Below, one piece after another: positions 7,880 through 15,917 of a stretch of DNA of 53,545 nt. The position numbers were made by a program, and so were the translations under genes. The notes below the pieces were generated by a model. The model was not told the DNA's origin, searched no databases, and saw nothing but the letters and a program-made list of their open reading frames with translations. Origin of the DNA: an uncultured Lachnospiraceae bacterium (GTDB taxonomy: Bacteria > Bacillota > Clostridia > Lachnospirales > Lachnospiraceae); NCBI GenBank assembly GCA_947177445.1, contig CAMWUL010000018.1:1-53545 (forward strand). The letters run 5' to 3'. Every line of letters starts with the position of its first letter. The first letter of the stretch is position 1.

Positions 7880-9496
7880 TTATTTCACATATTTCTCTAA
7901 TGTGGCTCTCACGGCGCCCGGTCCCCGGGACAATTCGGCAAAATAGTCCTTTACCAGTCCGGCCATGCCGATGGCGGTCAGATCCACTCCGAAGACTTTT
8001 TCATTTGAGAGAAGCTTATCCAGCCGATCCAGATCCTTGGGGGCATCGGACAGGGAATAATCAGCCACATAAGCGCCGGCGGCCTCCAGCAGGGGATCCG
8101 GGCTGGGCGTGAAGGACTTTCCCGTATCGTCCACGGCCATCAGGTATCTGAGCCAGCCTGCAAAAACCAGAGGGATCAGCTTCAGATCTGCCATGTCCAG
8201 GGAGGGGTCACGCTGGTAGGCCTTGATGGTTTCACCGAAACGGATCGCCAGCTTCTGGGAGGTATCCGTGGCGATGCGCTGGGGGGCGTCAGGCATAAAG
8301 GGATTGGGGATCCGCACATTCACGACCTGATCGATGAATTCCTTCGGGTCCAGAATGCCGGGATCCACCACCACGGGCAGTCCCTCCCGGTAGCCGATGA
8401 TTTCCACCAGCTTTTTCAGCACAGGGTCCTTCATTTCCTCGGAGACCAGCGTGTATCCCAGCAGACAGCCGTAGATTGCCAGGGCGGTGTGGAGCGGGTT
8501 CAGGCAGGTGCAGACCTTCATTTTTTCCACCTTGTCCACCGTTTCTCTTTGGGTAAAGATGACTCCTGCTTCTTCCAGAGGAGGTCTGCCGTTGGGGAAG
8601 GAATCCTCGATCACCAGGTATTCGCATTCCTCGGCGTTTACGAAGGGGGCGATATAGGTGTTTTTGGAGGTCACCACGGCATCCAGTCCCTCCATTCCGT
8701 CGGCGGACAAAAGCTTTTCCACCCGGGCGTCGGGTCTGGGAGTGATTTTGTCGATCATGGTCCAGGGGAAGGAGACCTTTGCAGGATCCTTTACATATTC
8801 CAGAAAGCCCTGGTCTGCCAGTCCTTTTTGACACCAGGCCTGGGCAAAGGCGGCAGCCGCGGTGAAAAGCTTGTCACCGTTGTGGGAGCAATTATCCATA
8901 CTCACCATGGCGATGGGGAGTCTTCCGTTTGCATAGCGGTGGTAGAGCAGGGAGATCACCTTGCCGAGATAGCTGTCGGGTTCATCCGGCCCTTTTTCAA
9001 AATCTGCCGCTATGGCGGGCAGGACATTTCCCCGGGGATCGGTTACCGCATAACCCTTTTCCGTGATGGTGAAGCTTGCCATCTGAAGAGAGGGATTGGC
9101 AAAAATTTCCTTCAGGCGGGAGTATTCTTTCGGGTCATGGCTGTCCAGGATCAGGGACTCCATGATGCTGCCCACCACGGTTTTTTCCACGGTATGATCG
9201 GCCTTCAGAGTGGCCAGTATGGTCAGATTGTCATGGGGGCGGATACTTTTTTTGATAATTTCATAATCGTAGCCCTCCGCCGCGATAAGCCCCGTGTCCA
9301 TGATTCCCCGGTTCAGCAGATTTTGTACAATATTGGCCTGGTAGGCCCGGAAGATGTTGCCTGCTCCGAAATGAATCCACAGCGGGCGCTCCAGAGTGTT
9401 TCTTTTAACAGCCTCCTGGTCGAAGGCGGGAAGGCTGTAGCCGGCGGCTTCATAGGCCTTGCGTTCTGTAGTGATTCCTTCCATTGTAAGTTTCAT
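7880..9496 (-). CDS. uxuB: Fructuronate reductase (mannitol dehydrogenase family)
   Basis: NAD-dependent polyol dehydrogenase of the long-chain mannitol dehydrogenase family, most likely D-mannonate oxidoreductase, which interconverts fructuronate and mannonate in glucuronate breakdown. The N-terminal nucleotide-binding domain begins at WIHFGAGNIFRAYQANIVQNLL (about residues 40-61). The second domain contains the family segment beginning NPLHTALAIYGCLLGY at about residue 337, and SMDNCSHNGDK at about residue 199 is also typical. At 538 residues it matches UxuB rather than the shorter mannitol-phosphate enzymes. It lies 188 bp downstream of uxuA on the same strand, which fixes the assignment. 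Altronate oxidoreductase (UxaB) is the main alternative, but uxaA and uxaC are not here. The ribosome binding site is weak (AGGCAG). A hairpin precedes it and a terminator follows. Confidence 0.9.
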   Translation of the reverse strand: MKLTMEGITTERKAYEAAGYSLPAFDQEAVKRNTLERPLWIHFGAGNIFRAYQANIVQNLLNRGIMDTGLIAAEGYDYEIIKKSIRPHDNLTILATLKADHTVEKTVVGSIMESLILDSHDPKEYSRLKEIFANPSLQMASFTITEKGYAVTDPRGNVLPAIAADFEKGPDEPDSYLGKVISLLYHRYANGRLPIAMVSMDNCSHNGDKLFTAAAAFAQAWCQKGLADQGFLEYVKDPAKVSFPWTMIDKITPRPDARVEKLLSADGMEGLDAVVTSKNTYIAPFVNAEECEYLVIEDSFPNGRPPLEEAGVIFTQRETVDKVEKMKVCTCLNPLHTALAIYGCLLGYTLVSEEMKDPVLKKLVEIIGYREGLPVVVDPGILDPKEFIDQVVNVRIPNPFMPDAPQRIATDTSQKLAIRFGETIKAYQRDPSLDMADLKLIPLVFAGWLRYLMAVDDTGKSFTPSPDPLLEAAGAYVADYSLSDAPKDLDRLDKLLSNEKVFGVDLTAIGMAGLVKDYFAELSRGPGAVRATLEKYVK

Positions 9497-9537
9497 GGTT
9501 GACTGCCTGTCTGCGCGCTGCGACGCGCTTTTTGTGC

Positions 9538-9563
9538 GGCCGGATACGCATTTTTATCCGGCC
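9538..9563 (-). other. Hairpin in uxuA-uxuB intergenic region
   Basis: GGCCGGAT (9538-9545) and ATCCGGCC (9556-9563) form a perfect 8-bp stem with a 10-base loop. On the minus strand no T-run follows, so it probably marks mRNA processing or protects the uxuA end of the transcript. The rest of 9497-9684 shows nothing I can name. Confidence 0.5.
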
Positions 9564-9684
9564 TGATATTCCGTGCATCCTATGATGCTGTATGGATGTA
9601 CGCTGTTTTTTGAAATGCCTGACAGCTCCTGGGCATTAGTATCCTGCTTTTTGTTTTCCTTATGCAGTGTTTTTAAGAATGCTT

Positions 9685-10761
9685 TTATGGGGTGCGCTGT
9701 GCCTGCTTTTCGATAGCCTCCCAGAGGCCGTTCAGATACGCCGCGCCCAAGGCCCGATCGTACAGGCCGTAGCCCGGCATGGCGGTCTCGTCCCAGATCA
9801 TGCGTCCATGGTCGGGCCGGATGGGGCCGGAAAAGCCGATCTCATAGAGGGCCCGCATGATTTCATACATATCGAAGGTGCCGTCGCTGGAAAGATGGGC
9901 AGCCTCTTCGAAATCGTCGGGGGAGTTGAACTTCAGGTTCCGCACATGTGCGAAATGAATCCGGCCCTTCAGAGAACGGATCATATCGGGCAGATCGTTC
10001 TCCAGATTGGTGCCGTAGGAGCCGGAACAGAAGGTTACGCCGTTGTGAGGATTGTCTACCATCTTCATCATCCGCAGGATGTTGGGCTTGTTGATAATGA
10101 TCCGGGGCAGGCCGAATACGCTCCAGGCGGGATCGTCGGGGTGGATCGCCATGTTGATATCGTATTTATCACAGACGGGCATAATGCGCTCCAGGAAATA
10201 TTTCAGGTTTGCAAACAGCTTTTCGTCGTCCACGTCCCGGTACATTTCAAACAGCTCCTTTACCCTTGCCATGCGCTCCGGTTCCCAGCCGGGCATTACG
10301 GCGCCGTTCATTTCTCCTGCGATGGAGTCAAACATTTTTTCCGGATCAAGGGCATCCACAGCCTTCTGCGTGTATGCCAGCACGGTGGAGCCGTCGGGCC
10401 GCATCCGTGCCAGCTCGGTTCTGGTCCAGTCAAACACGGGCATGAAGTTATAGCATACCATATGGATTCCGGCCTGTCCCAGCCGCTCCAGGGTGGTAAT
10501 ATAATGATCGATATACCGGTCCCGGTCAGGAGAGCCTACCTTGATGGCATCGTGGACATTCACGCTCTCAATGCCGGCCAGCTCAAGACCTGCGTCCTGA
10601 ATTTCCTTTTTTAACGCCAGGATATCCGCCGTCTCCCATACCTCGCCGGGAGCGGTTCCGTAAAGTGTGGAGATCACGCCGGTGACACCGGGGATCTGCC
10701 GGATCTGTTTCAAAGTTACCGTGTCATACTTGCTGCCGTACCAACGTAAAGTCATCTGCAT
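9685..10761 (-). CDS. uxuA: Mannonate dehydratase
   Basis: Cytoplasmic metal-dependent lyase that removes water from D-mannonate to give 2-keto-3-deoxygluconate in the hexuronate pathway. The N-terminus MTLRWYGSKYDTVTLKQIRQ and the segments GVISTLYGTAPGEVW, ESVNVHDAIK, NMAIHPDDPAW, GVTFCSGSYG and HFAHVRNLK carry the conserved His, Cys and acidic metal ligands of UxuA; the end GPIRPDHGRMIWDE is also diagnostic. At 358 residues it is the expected length. The ATG at 10761 has GGAGG about eight bases upstream (minus strand), while the inner ATG at 10755 lacks one. It is the first gene of a uxuA-uxuB operon, transcribed divergently from the AraC regulator at 10991, and its promoter overlaps a candidate regulator site. 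Confidence 0.97.
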   Translation of the reverse strand: MQMTLRWYGSKYDTVTLKQIRQIPGVTGVISTLYGTAPGEVWETADILALKKEIQDAGLELAGIESVNVHDAIKVGSPDRDRYIDHYITTLERLGQAGIHMVCYNFMPVFDWTRTELARMRPDGSTVLAYTQKAVDALDPEKMFDSIAGEMNGAVMPGWEPERMARVKELFEMYRDVDDEKLFANLKYFLERIMPVCDKYDINMAIHPDDPAWSVFGLPRIIINKPNILRMMKMVDNPHNGVTFCSGSYGTNLENDLPDMIRSLKGRIHFAHVRNLKFNSPDDFEEAAHLSSDGTFDMYEIMRALYEIGFSGPIRPDHGRMIWDETAMPGYGLYDRALGAAYLNGLWEAIEKQAQRTP

Positions 10762-10821
10762 ATGCCCGTCCTCCTTTTTTGTAAAAGCCGGCCCTGAAAT
10801 ATAGCCCGTGAAAAGTAACCT

Positions 10822-10836
10822 TGAAAAAGCCTTTCA
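10822..10836 (-). promoter_or_regulatory. Possible CcpA-like site in uxuA leader
   Basis: TGAAAAAGCCTTTCA has perfect TGAAA/TTTCA arms like a catabolite response element, but a 5-base centre instead of the usual 4 and no central CG. It lies in the uxuA leader, where a roadblock would repress. Weak evidence only. Confidence 0.2.
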
Positions 10837-10857
10837 GGAGCCTTCCTGTATTTACAC

Positions 10858-10886
10858 ATAATATATCTCAAAACAAATTGCATGAA
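10858..10886 (-). promoter_or_regulatory. uxuA promoter
   Basis: On the minus strand, TTCATG (10886-10881), a 17-bp spacer and TATTAT (10863-10858). The -10 matches 5 of 6 consensus bases and the -35 only 3 of 6, as expected for an activator-dependent promoter. The -35 overlaps the first direct repeat at 10877-10887. Confidence 0.5.
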
Positions 10887-10928
10887 AAGCATATATATTG
10901 CTTGAAACAGGGCATAAATTGCTATAAA
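10877..10928 (+). promoter_or_regulatory. Three phased direct repeats, likely AraC-family operator
   Basis: ATTGCATGAAA (10877-10887), ATTGCTTGAAA (10897-10907) and ATTGCTATAAA (10918-10928) recur at 20- and 21-bp steps, i.e. about two helical turns, on the same DNA face. AraC-family proteins bind such tandem half-sites. Repeat 1 overlaps the uxuA -35; repeats 2 and 3 overlap the likely promoter of the regulator. This fits activation of uxuA with self-repression. Confidence 0.6.
10902..10928 (+). promoter_or_regulatory. Candidate promoter of AraC-family regulator
   Basis: TTGAAA (10902-10907) and TATAAA (10923-10928) separated by 15 bp, shorter than ideal. A start site near 10936 would make an ATG at 10937 leaderless, which favours the internal ATG at 10991. 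Confidence 0.35.
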
Positions 10929-10990
10929 CTGGTATTATGCTTTCGGTACTTCCCACAGCCGATATTTTGGAGCGGCATAAAGAGAGGCGG

Positions 10991-11902
10991 ATGACATTGG
11001 GAATTGGAAAAAACAGAATAGAGGACAGGATCCGCAGGCGGGAGGCGGCGGATGAACGGCAGTATATGATCGATGAGGGCTTTGAGGTATATGAAAAGCA
11101 GGGCGCCCCTCTGGGGGCCATGACCTTTCACTATCACAGCTTTTATGAGATCATCTATGTGCTGGAGGGAGAGTATGCTTCCATGCTGGAAAACAGGATT
11201 TACCCTATGAAAAAGGGGGATTTTCTTCTCATAGACCAGAATGTAATGCACAAATATCAGTATGTGGAAAACAGGCATGATTCCTCCAGAAGGATCATTT
11301 TGTGGGTTACGCCGGGGCTTCTGGCACAGCTGGGAGGAAAGGATATGGATCTGTCCGCCTGTTTCCGGGGACAGGAATCCTGCGCATACCATTTTCCTAT
11401 CTATTATGAAGAAATGCTTCAGGGATATCTGCTGAAGCTGGCGATGACGGAATCTGCCGATCCTCCGCTGCCGGGGGCAAGGCAGGTGCTGGACAGAGGC
11501 TATCTGACCCTGTTTTTCGGGTACCTGAATACTTTATGCAGCCGAAGGGAATACCTTTTTAACAGGGAGGAGCTGGTCAGTCATCCTCTGGTGGAGCAGG
11601 TATCGGAGTACATAGACGGGCATTTGACGGAAAACCTGTCTGTGGAGCTGCTGGCAGGGCAGATTCATATGAGCAAATATTATTTTCTGCGGAAATTTAA
11701 AGAGATTACCGGAGTGACCGTACATTCCTTCGTGGTAAGCAAGCGCCTGATCAGGGCATGTGAGCTTCTGCGGGAGGGGAAAAGCGTTTCGGAGGCCTGT
11801 CAGTTGACCGGATTTCAGGATTACAGTTCTTTCTTGCGCAATTTCCGGGAGGCCTTTGGAGTGCCCCCCGGAAAATACAGAGAATTTTATCCCATGGACT
11901 GA
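10991..11902 (+). CDS. AraC-family transcriptional regulator, likely hexuronate regulator
   Basis: A 303-residue DNA-binding regulator. The N-terminal half is a cupin sensor domain (FHYHSFYEIIYVLEGEYASMLE and the MKKGDFLLIDQNVMHKY turn). The C-terminal ~100 residues are the double helix-turn-helix: NLSVELLAGQIHMSKYYFLRKFKE, then KSVSEACQLTGFQDYSSFLRNFRE and the typical end FGVPPGKYRE. The ATG at 10991 is preferred because AGAGAGG ends three bases upstream and a candidate promoter lies at 10902-10928; an ATG at 10937 would add 18 residues but has no binding site. It is divergent from uxuA across a 229-bp gap with phased direct repeats, so a role as uxu activator sensing a hexuronate is the natural inference. 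The stop is 16 bp from the convergent gene's end, with no clear terminator. Confidence 0.93.
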   Translation: MTLGIGKNRIEDRIRRREAADERQYMIDEGFEVYEKQGAPLGAMTFHYHSFYEIIYVLEGEYASMLENRIYPMKKGDFLLIDQNVMHKYQYVENRHDSSRRIILWVTPGLLAQLGGKDMDLSACFRGQESCAYHFPIYYEEMLQGYLLKLAMTESADPPLPGARQVLDRGYLTLFFGYLNTLCSRREYLFNREELVSHPLVEQVSEYIDGHLTENLSVELLAGQIHMSKYYFLRKFKEITGVTVHSFVVSKRLIRACELLREGKSVSEACQLTGFQDYSSFLRNFREAFGVPPGKYREFYPMD

Positions 11903-11918
11903 CCCACAGACGAAACGA

Positions 11919-13196
11919 TTATCCGGGTTCCGCGATTCGGGTGACCCCCACATAGATATCGGAGATCTCGTACCAGGTAGCGTAATCGGTGACGCCGGTT
12001 TTGGGCAGGCCGAAAATACCCTGAAAGGTGCTGACGGCATTGGCGGTGAGAGGACCGTATATCCCGTCTGCCGTGATCGTGGGGATGGCGGGGTAATTGC
12101 GGGCGATGCGGTTCAGCTGTGTCTGCAGCTGCCGGACCTTGTCTCCCGAAGCGCCGATTCCCAGAGCGTAGCCGGGATAGGAGGAGGGCACGCCGGAGAT
12201 GATCTCCGCCGTATTGATATACATATCGTTGCCGTAGTAATACCGGATGATCTCAATGGGTGAGTATCCCTGATCTCCCAGATATTTGGAACCCCACTGG
12301 CTTAGTCCCGCGCAGGTGACCCGGCGCCCGTCGCAGTAGGAGGTGAAGATGGGCTGCCGGACACCGGGCCGGGACAGATAATTTGCAAAAATGGTGTCTA
12401 CCAGATAGTCAATATTTTCAAAAATATTCCTGCCATACACCCATTTCTGGTCGTAGGCGGTGGAAGAGGTAATGGTAAAGTCATAGCCCTGATTCCGATA
12501 CCACTCCGTGTACACCCTGTTCAGAGTAAAGGACATGATCACCAGGATATTTGCATATAATGCGCTTTCCGGCCAGGTGGAATAGATTTCACAGGAGGCC
12601 ACATTTTTGATGTAATCCTTGTACCGGACCCAGTAATTCGTTGCGGTGGGGTCGCTGGGAACGCCGTCGTGGACAATAATATATTCCGGAATTACCACCC
12701 GGCTTAAGACGATTTCTCCGGTTTCCGCCATGGGCTTGATCTCATCCTCAGGTATTTTGGGAGGATATTCGCCAAAGAGCGTATGGGCAGGAATGATAAC
12801 TACATTTTCATCATCCTCCGTGGCGGCCAGGGGATTCATGCGGATGGGCTGCAGTGCCAGCTGATCCGCGAAAACCTCGGAGCCGGATACCAGCACAGGC
12901 TCATAGCCCTCGGCGGTCACCGTGATATTATATTCGGAGTAGGGCATAATTTCATTTTCCGGCTGGAGGGAGAGCTCCAGGGGAGGCGCGGGCAGAGACA
13001 CCACGGGGGTCTGCCCCGAGCTGTCTGTGGTGAGCATGTTCAGGGGAGCCTGGGGATCTCCGGTGTAAGAGATGGTCACCACGGCGCCTTCCACGGGAAC
13101 CAGGCCGATGGAGGATACCACACTGATCTTCATTGTACCGGTATAGGAGGCAGCCGCGGCTTCCGCCTCCTGTGGAGTGATGTTATTTTCGGGCAT
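11919..13196 (-). CDS. SpoIID-like protein with peptidoglycan-binding domain
   Basis: A 425-residue protein with three parts. Residues ~20-115 form a beta-sandwich of the carboxypeptidase-regulatory type (GTMKISVVSSIGLVPVEGAVVTI, then ELSLQPENEIMPYSEYNITVTAEGY). Residues ~175-335 resemble the SpoIID/LytB domain of sporulation peptidoglycan lytic proteins (VRYKDYIKNVASCEIYSTWP, GLSQWGSKYLGDQGYSPIEIIRYYYG). Residues ~345-415 are a PG_binding_1 domain (GDKVRQLQTQLNRIA, ADGIYGPLTANAVSTFQ). No signal peptide is visible, so if it acts on cell wall it may work in the mother cell, be released by lysis, or use another route. AAGGA lies about ten bases before the ATG. It stands alone between two unrelated genes; a sporulation promoter could not be recognised. 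A cortex or spore-coat role is inferred from the domains. Confidence 0.8.
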   Translation of the reverse strand: MPENNITPQEAEAAAASYTGTMKISVVSSIGLVPVEGAVVTISYTGDPQAPLNMLTTDSSGQTPVVSLPAPPLELSLQPENEIMPYSEYNITVTAEGYEPVLVSGSEVFADQLALQPIRMNPLAATEDDENVVIIPAHTLFGEYPPKIPEDEIKPMAETGEIVLSRVVIPEYIIVHDGVPSDPTATNYWVRYKDYIKNVASCEIYSTWPESALYANILVIMSFTLNRVYTEWYRNQGYDFTITSSTAYDQKWVYGRNIFENIDYLVDTIFANYLSRPGVRQPIFTSYCDGRRVTCAGLSQWGSKYLGDQGYSPIEIIRYYYGNDMYINTAEIISGVPSSYPGYALGIGASGDKVRQLQTQLNRIARNYPAIPTITADGIYGPLTANAVSTFQGIFGLPKTGVTDYATWYEISDIYVGVTRIAEPG

Positions 13197-13256
13197 ATTA
13201 GTACCATCCTTGGGGTTCAGTTATGGTAAATATATGCAGCGCCGGAAAAAAAGTTC

Positions 13257-13283
13257 TAAATTCAAAAAATTTATTGTCGTTTT
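13257..13283 (+). promoter_or_regulatory. Weak sigma-D-like promoter before chemoreceptor
   Basis: TAAA (13257-13260), 15 bases, then GTCGTTTT (13276-13283), against the sigma-D pattern TAAA-N15-GCCGATAA. The -35 matches fully and the -10 only 4 of 8. It is listed because chemotaxis genes often use this sigma factor. Confidence 0.2.
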
Positions 13284-13349
13284 ATATGGAAAAATCAATT
13301 CAAATCTGTTATGCTAGGAAGGAAGGGTTAGGAACAGGAGGATTGCTTT

Positions 13350-14768
13350 ATGAATAACAAGAAGATCATATACAATATCAGCCGGATGATACCTGTGGAG
13401 GATCAGAAGGATCCCGAGGCCATGCAGATGCAGGCCAGACTGAAATCGGGCCGCGATAATTTCAACCAGCTGGTGAAGGGAGTGCTTTCTTCCGTCATGA
13501 AGATCAGCGCGCTGGAGTTGGCTATGCACGGGAGCACGGAAAAAATGGCCGAGATCAGCGAGAACCTGAGAGGGGTGGCATCCGGCCTGGTGGACACGGC
13601 CAGGGCTACGGAGACCAGCATGTCCGAGGTGGTTTCGGTGCAGGAGGGCTTTAACAACAGTATCCAGGAAGTGGCTGAGGTGGCCGGCAATATGAAGGAC
13701 GGCATGGGTGAAAACAGCAGGGCCCTGGAAAAGATCATGGCCAAGTCCGAGGATACCATTAAGAACTCCGACGATATGAAGCGGGACATGGAGCAGATGA
13801 TGAATGTCCTGAATAATATGAACGAAGTGATCAAGGGAATCAATTCCATTTCCGCTCAGACAAATATGCTTGCGCTGAACGCATCTATTGAGGCGGCCAG
13901 AGCGGGCGAAGCGGGAAGAGGCTTTGCGGTGGTGGCTGAGCAGATCCGGGGACTTGCGGATGAGACCAAGCAGCTGACCGCCAACATGGATGGCCTGGTG
14001 GGCAGGATCGGGGAGGCTTCCCGGATGAGCTGCGACAGCATGGATAAGACTGTGGAAGAGCTAGGAGAGATGAAGGACAGCCTTCACAAGATTCTGAACA
14101 CTACCAAGAGAAATGAAGAAAATGTGGTAGTTATTGCGGATTCCATGACTACCATTGCTGCGTCGGGTGAACAGATTTTCAGCTCCGTTACCACCGTGCA
14201 GGAGCAGATGAGCAGGCTTACCAGAGAGTGCTCCAATCTGAACGAGCAGGCGGAAGCCCTGGGACAGGTTTCCGAGTCCCTGGCCATCAGTACGGAGCCG
14301 GTTCCCGTTATCGAGAAGGAGCTGGACGACACGGCCAAGAAGATGGGAACCATGGTTCAGGATGTGTTTTATATGCTTGACAATCAGCACTTCATGAATA
14401 CGGTGCAGGATGCCATTATTGCCCACCAGAAATGGCTGAAAACTTTGGAGGGAATGGTGCTGCAGCGGGAGTGCACGCCTCTTCAGGTGGATGATACCAA
14501 GTGCGCCTTCGGCCATTTCTATTATGCCATGCGGCCTCAGCACCCGGCGATTGCCAGCGTATGGTCAGGGCTGGGGGATAAGCACCGTACCTTCCACGGC
14601 TATGGCAGAAGTGTGATGGAGGCTATCAAGCGCGGTGACTTTGCAAAGGCCCAGAAGGATTATCAGGAGGCAGAAAAGCTTTCCGTGGAGCTCATCAGGA
14701 CATTTAACCATATCATTGAGGAGACGAAACGGCTGGATCAGAGCAGGATAGCCGTATTTCAGAGATAA
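13350..14768 (+). CDS. Soluble methyl-accepting chemotaxis protein with CZB domain
   Basis: A 472-residue cytoplasmic chemoreceptor with no membrane segment. The signalling hairpin tip ([42 protein letters not shown]) lies at about residues 163-205 and is flanked by long coiled coils that would contact CheA and CheW. The C-terminus (about residues 350-465) is a CZB zinc-binding domain: an early histidine in [19 protein letters not shown] with its cysteine, and a later HRTFHGYG carry the likely Cys/His zinc ligands. In other bacteria such domains sense zinc or hypochlorous acid. There is no classical N-terminal sensory domain, so CZB is probably the input. CAGGAGG lies about eight bases before the ATG. 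The gene is monocistronic, with a strong terminator at 14782. No other chemotaxis gene is in the window. Confidence 0.93.
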   Translation: MNNKKIIYNISRMIPVEDQKDPEAMQMQARLKSGRDNFNQLVKGVLSSVMKISALELAMHGSTEKMAEISENLRGVASGLVDTARATETSMSEVVSVQEGFNNSIQEVAEVAGNMKDGMGENSRALEKIMAKSEDTIKNSDDMKRDMEQMMNVLNNMNEVIKGINSISAQTNMLALNASIEAARAGEAGRGFAVVAEQIRGLADETKQLTANMDGLVGRIGEASRMSCDSMDKTVEELGEMKDSLHKILNTTKRNEENVVVIADSMTTIAASGEQIFSSVTTVQEQMSRLTRECSNLNEQAEALGQVSESLAISTEPVPVIEKELDDTAKKMGTMVQDVFYMLDNQHFMNTVQDAIIAHQKWLKTLEGMVLQRECTPLQVDDTKCAFGHFYYAMRPQHPAIASVWSGLGDKHRTFHGYGRSVMEAIKRGDFAKAQKDYQEAEKLSVELIRTFNHIIEETKRLDQSRIAVFQR

Positions 14769-14781
14769 AGGAGTGGCATGA

Positions 14782-14813
14782 AATGCGCAGGGCAGGCTCT
14801 GCGCATTTTTTTT
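14782..14813 (+). terminator. Strong intrinsic terminator after chemoreceptor gene
   Basis: ATGCGCAG (14783-14790) pairs perfectly with CTGCGCAT (14799-14806) across an 8-base loop and is followed by eight T residues (14806-14813). Confidence 0.9.
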
Positions 14814-14850
14814 CCTCTATATATGACAGCGAAAAGAAAGGAAGAGAGCA

Positions 14851-15219
14851 ATGGCGTGGGATTTGGAGGCAGACAGACCGATTTATGCGCAGTTGGTGGA
14901 AAGGATCCAGATGCAGATCGTTTCCGGGCAGTATCCGCCGGGAACCAGACTGCCCAGCGTCAGGGAGCTGGCGGCGACGGCGGCGGTGAACCCCAACACA
15001 ATGCAGAAGGCCTTTGCGGAGCTGGAAAGGGGAGGACTGATCCTTACCCAGAGGACAAACGGAAGGTCGGTTACGGATGATGAGGAACTGATCCGGCAGG
15101 TTCGTTCCGGGCTGGCTAAAGAGTATTTAGATCTTTTTTTCCTGAGAATGCAGGAATTGGGATATACCAGAGGGGAAACCATTGAACTGCTGAAGGAAAG
15201 TGCGGGGGTAGAGCAATGA
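14851..15219 (+). CDS. GntR-family (YtrA-like) transcriptional regulator
   Basis: A short GntR regulator of 122 residues. Residues 10-70 are the winged helix (PIYAQLVERIQMQIVSGQYPPGTRLPSVRELAATAAVNPNTMQKAFAELERGGLI), and the C-terminal ~40 residues form only a small helical dimerisation tail. This is the YtrA subfamily, whose members usually repress the ABC transporter encoded in the same operon, often in response to cell-wall stress. GAAAGGAAG precedes the ATG. The stop codon overlaps the start of the ABC ATPase gene by four bases (ATGA), so the three genes are one unit. The promoter should lie in the 37 bp after the terminator at 14813, but I cannot assign it with confidence. Confidence 0.94.
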   Translation: MAWDLEADRPIYAQLVERIQMQIVSGQYPPGTRLPSVRELAATAAVNPNTMQKAFAELERGGLILTQRTNGRSVTDDEELIRQVRSGLAKEYLDLFFLRMQELGYTRGETIELLKESAGVEQ

Positions 15220-15917
15220 ATGAACTGATTGAGATTGCAGGGCTGACAAAGGCCTATGATTCGAAGCATGTAGCCGTCAACAATATTACGTTGTCCCTTC
15301 CCAGAGGAAAGATTATCGGTCTTCTGGGGCCCAACGGCAGCGGCAAGACCACATTGATCAAAATGATGAACGGACTTCTTTCTCCCACGCATGGAAATAT
15401 CCGGATCAACGGGCAGCTTGTGGGAACGGACACGAAGGCTCACGTGGCTTATCTTCCTGACCGGACGTATTTGTCGGGAGGACAGAGGATCAGCGCGGTT
15501 TTGGATTATTTTTGTGATTTTTACCTGGATTTTCAGCGGGAGAAGGCACTGTCCATGCTCCAGAGCCTGAATATCGATCCGGATATGAAGCTGAAAACGC
15601 TGTCAAAGGGCACCAGGGAGAAGGTACAGCTGATTCTGGTCATGAGCCGGGATGCGGATCTGTACGTTCTGGACGAACCCATAGCCGGGGTGGATCCTGC
15701 GGCCAGAGATTATATTCTCCGCACGATTATCAACAATTATAATCCCGGTTCCACCGTTCTTTTGTCCACCCACCTGATCGGGGACATCGAGTCGGTACTG
15801 GACGAGGTGATATTTATGCGTTATGGGCATCTGGTATTATATACCTCCGTGGACAATATCCGGGAGCAGCATGGCAAGTCGGTGGATGCCTATTTCAGGG
15901 AGGTGTTTGCATGTTAG
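15216..15917 (+). CDS. ABC transporter ATP-binding protein
   Basis: ATPase subunit (233 residues) of the transporter controlled by the GntR gene. Walker A is GPNGSGKT (residues 38-45), the signature is LSKGT (129-133, a common variant of LSGGQ in this subfamily), Walker B ends VLDEP (151-155) and the H-loop histidine is 186. The family is the CcmA/YtrB-like group that works with a separate membrane protein, usually for export. It overlaps the regulator by four bases and the permease by seven, so translation is coupled. The substrate is unknown; YtrA-type operons respond to peptidoglycan-targeting compounds in Bacillus. Confidence 0.93.
   Translation: MNELIEIAGLTKAYDSKHVAVNNITLSLPRGKIIGLLGPNGSGKTTLIKMMNGLLSPTHGNIRINGQLVGTDTKAHVAYLPDRTYLSGGQRISAVLDYFCDFYLDFQREKALSMLQSLNIDPDMKLKTLSKGTREKVQLILVMSRDADLYVLDEPIAGVDPAARDYILRTIINNYNPGSTVLLSTHLIGDIESVLDEVIFMRYGHLVLYTSVDNIREQHGKSVDAYFREVFAC

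Noticed and set aside
10891..10900. AAGCA/TGCTT inverted repeat around 10887-10903 as a dimeric repressor operator
   Set aside because: It arises from the overlap of two direct repeats, and direct repeats fit the adjacent AraC regulator better.
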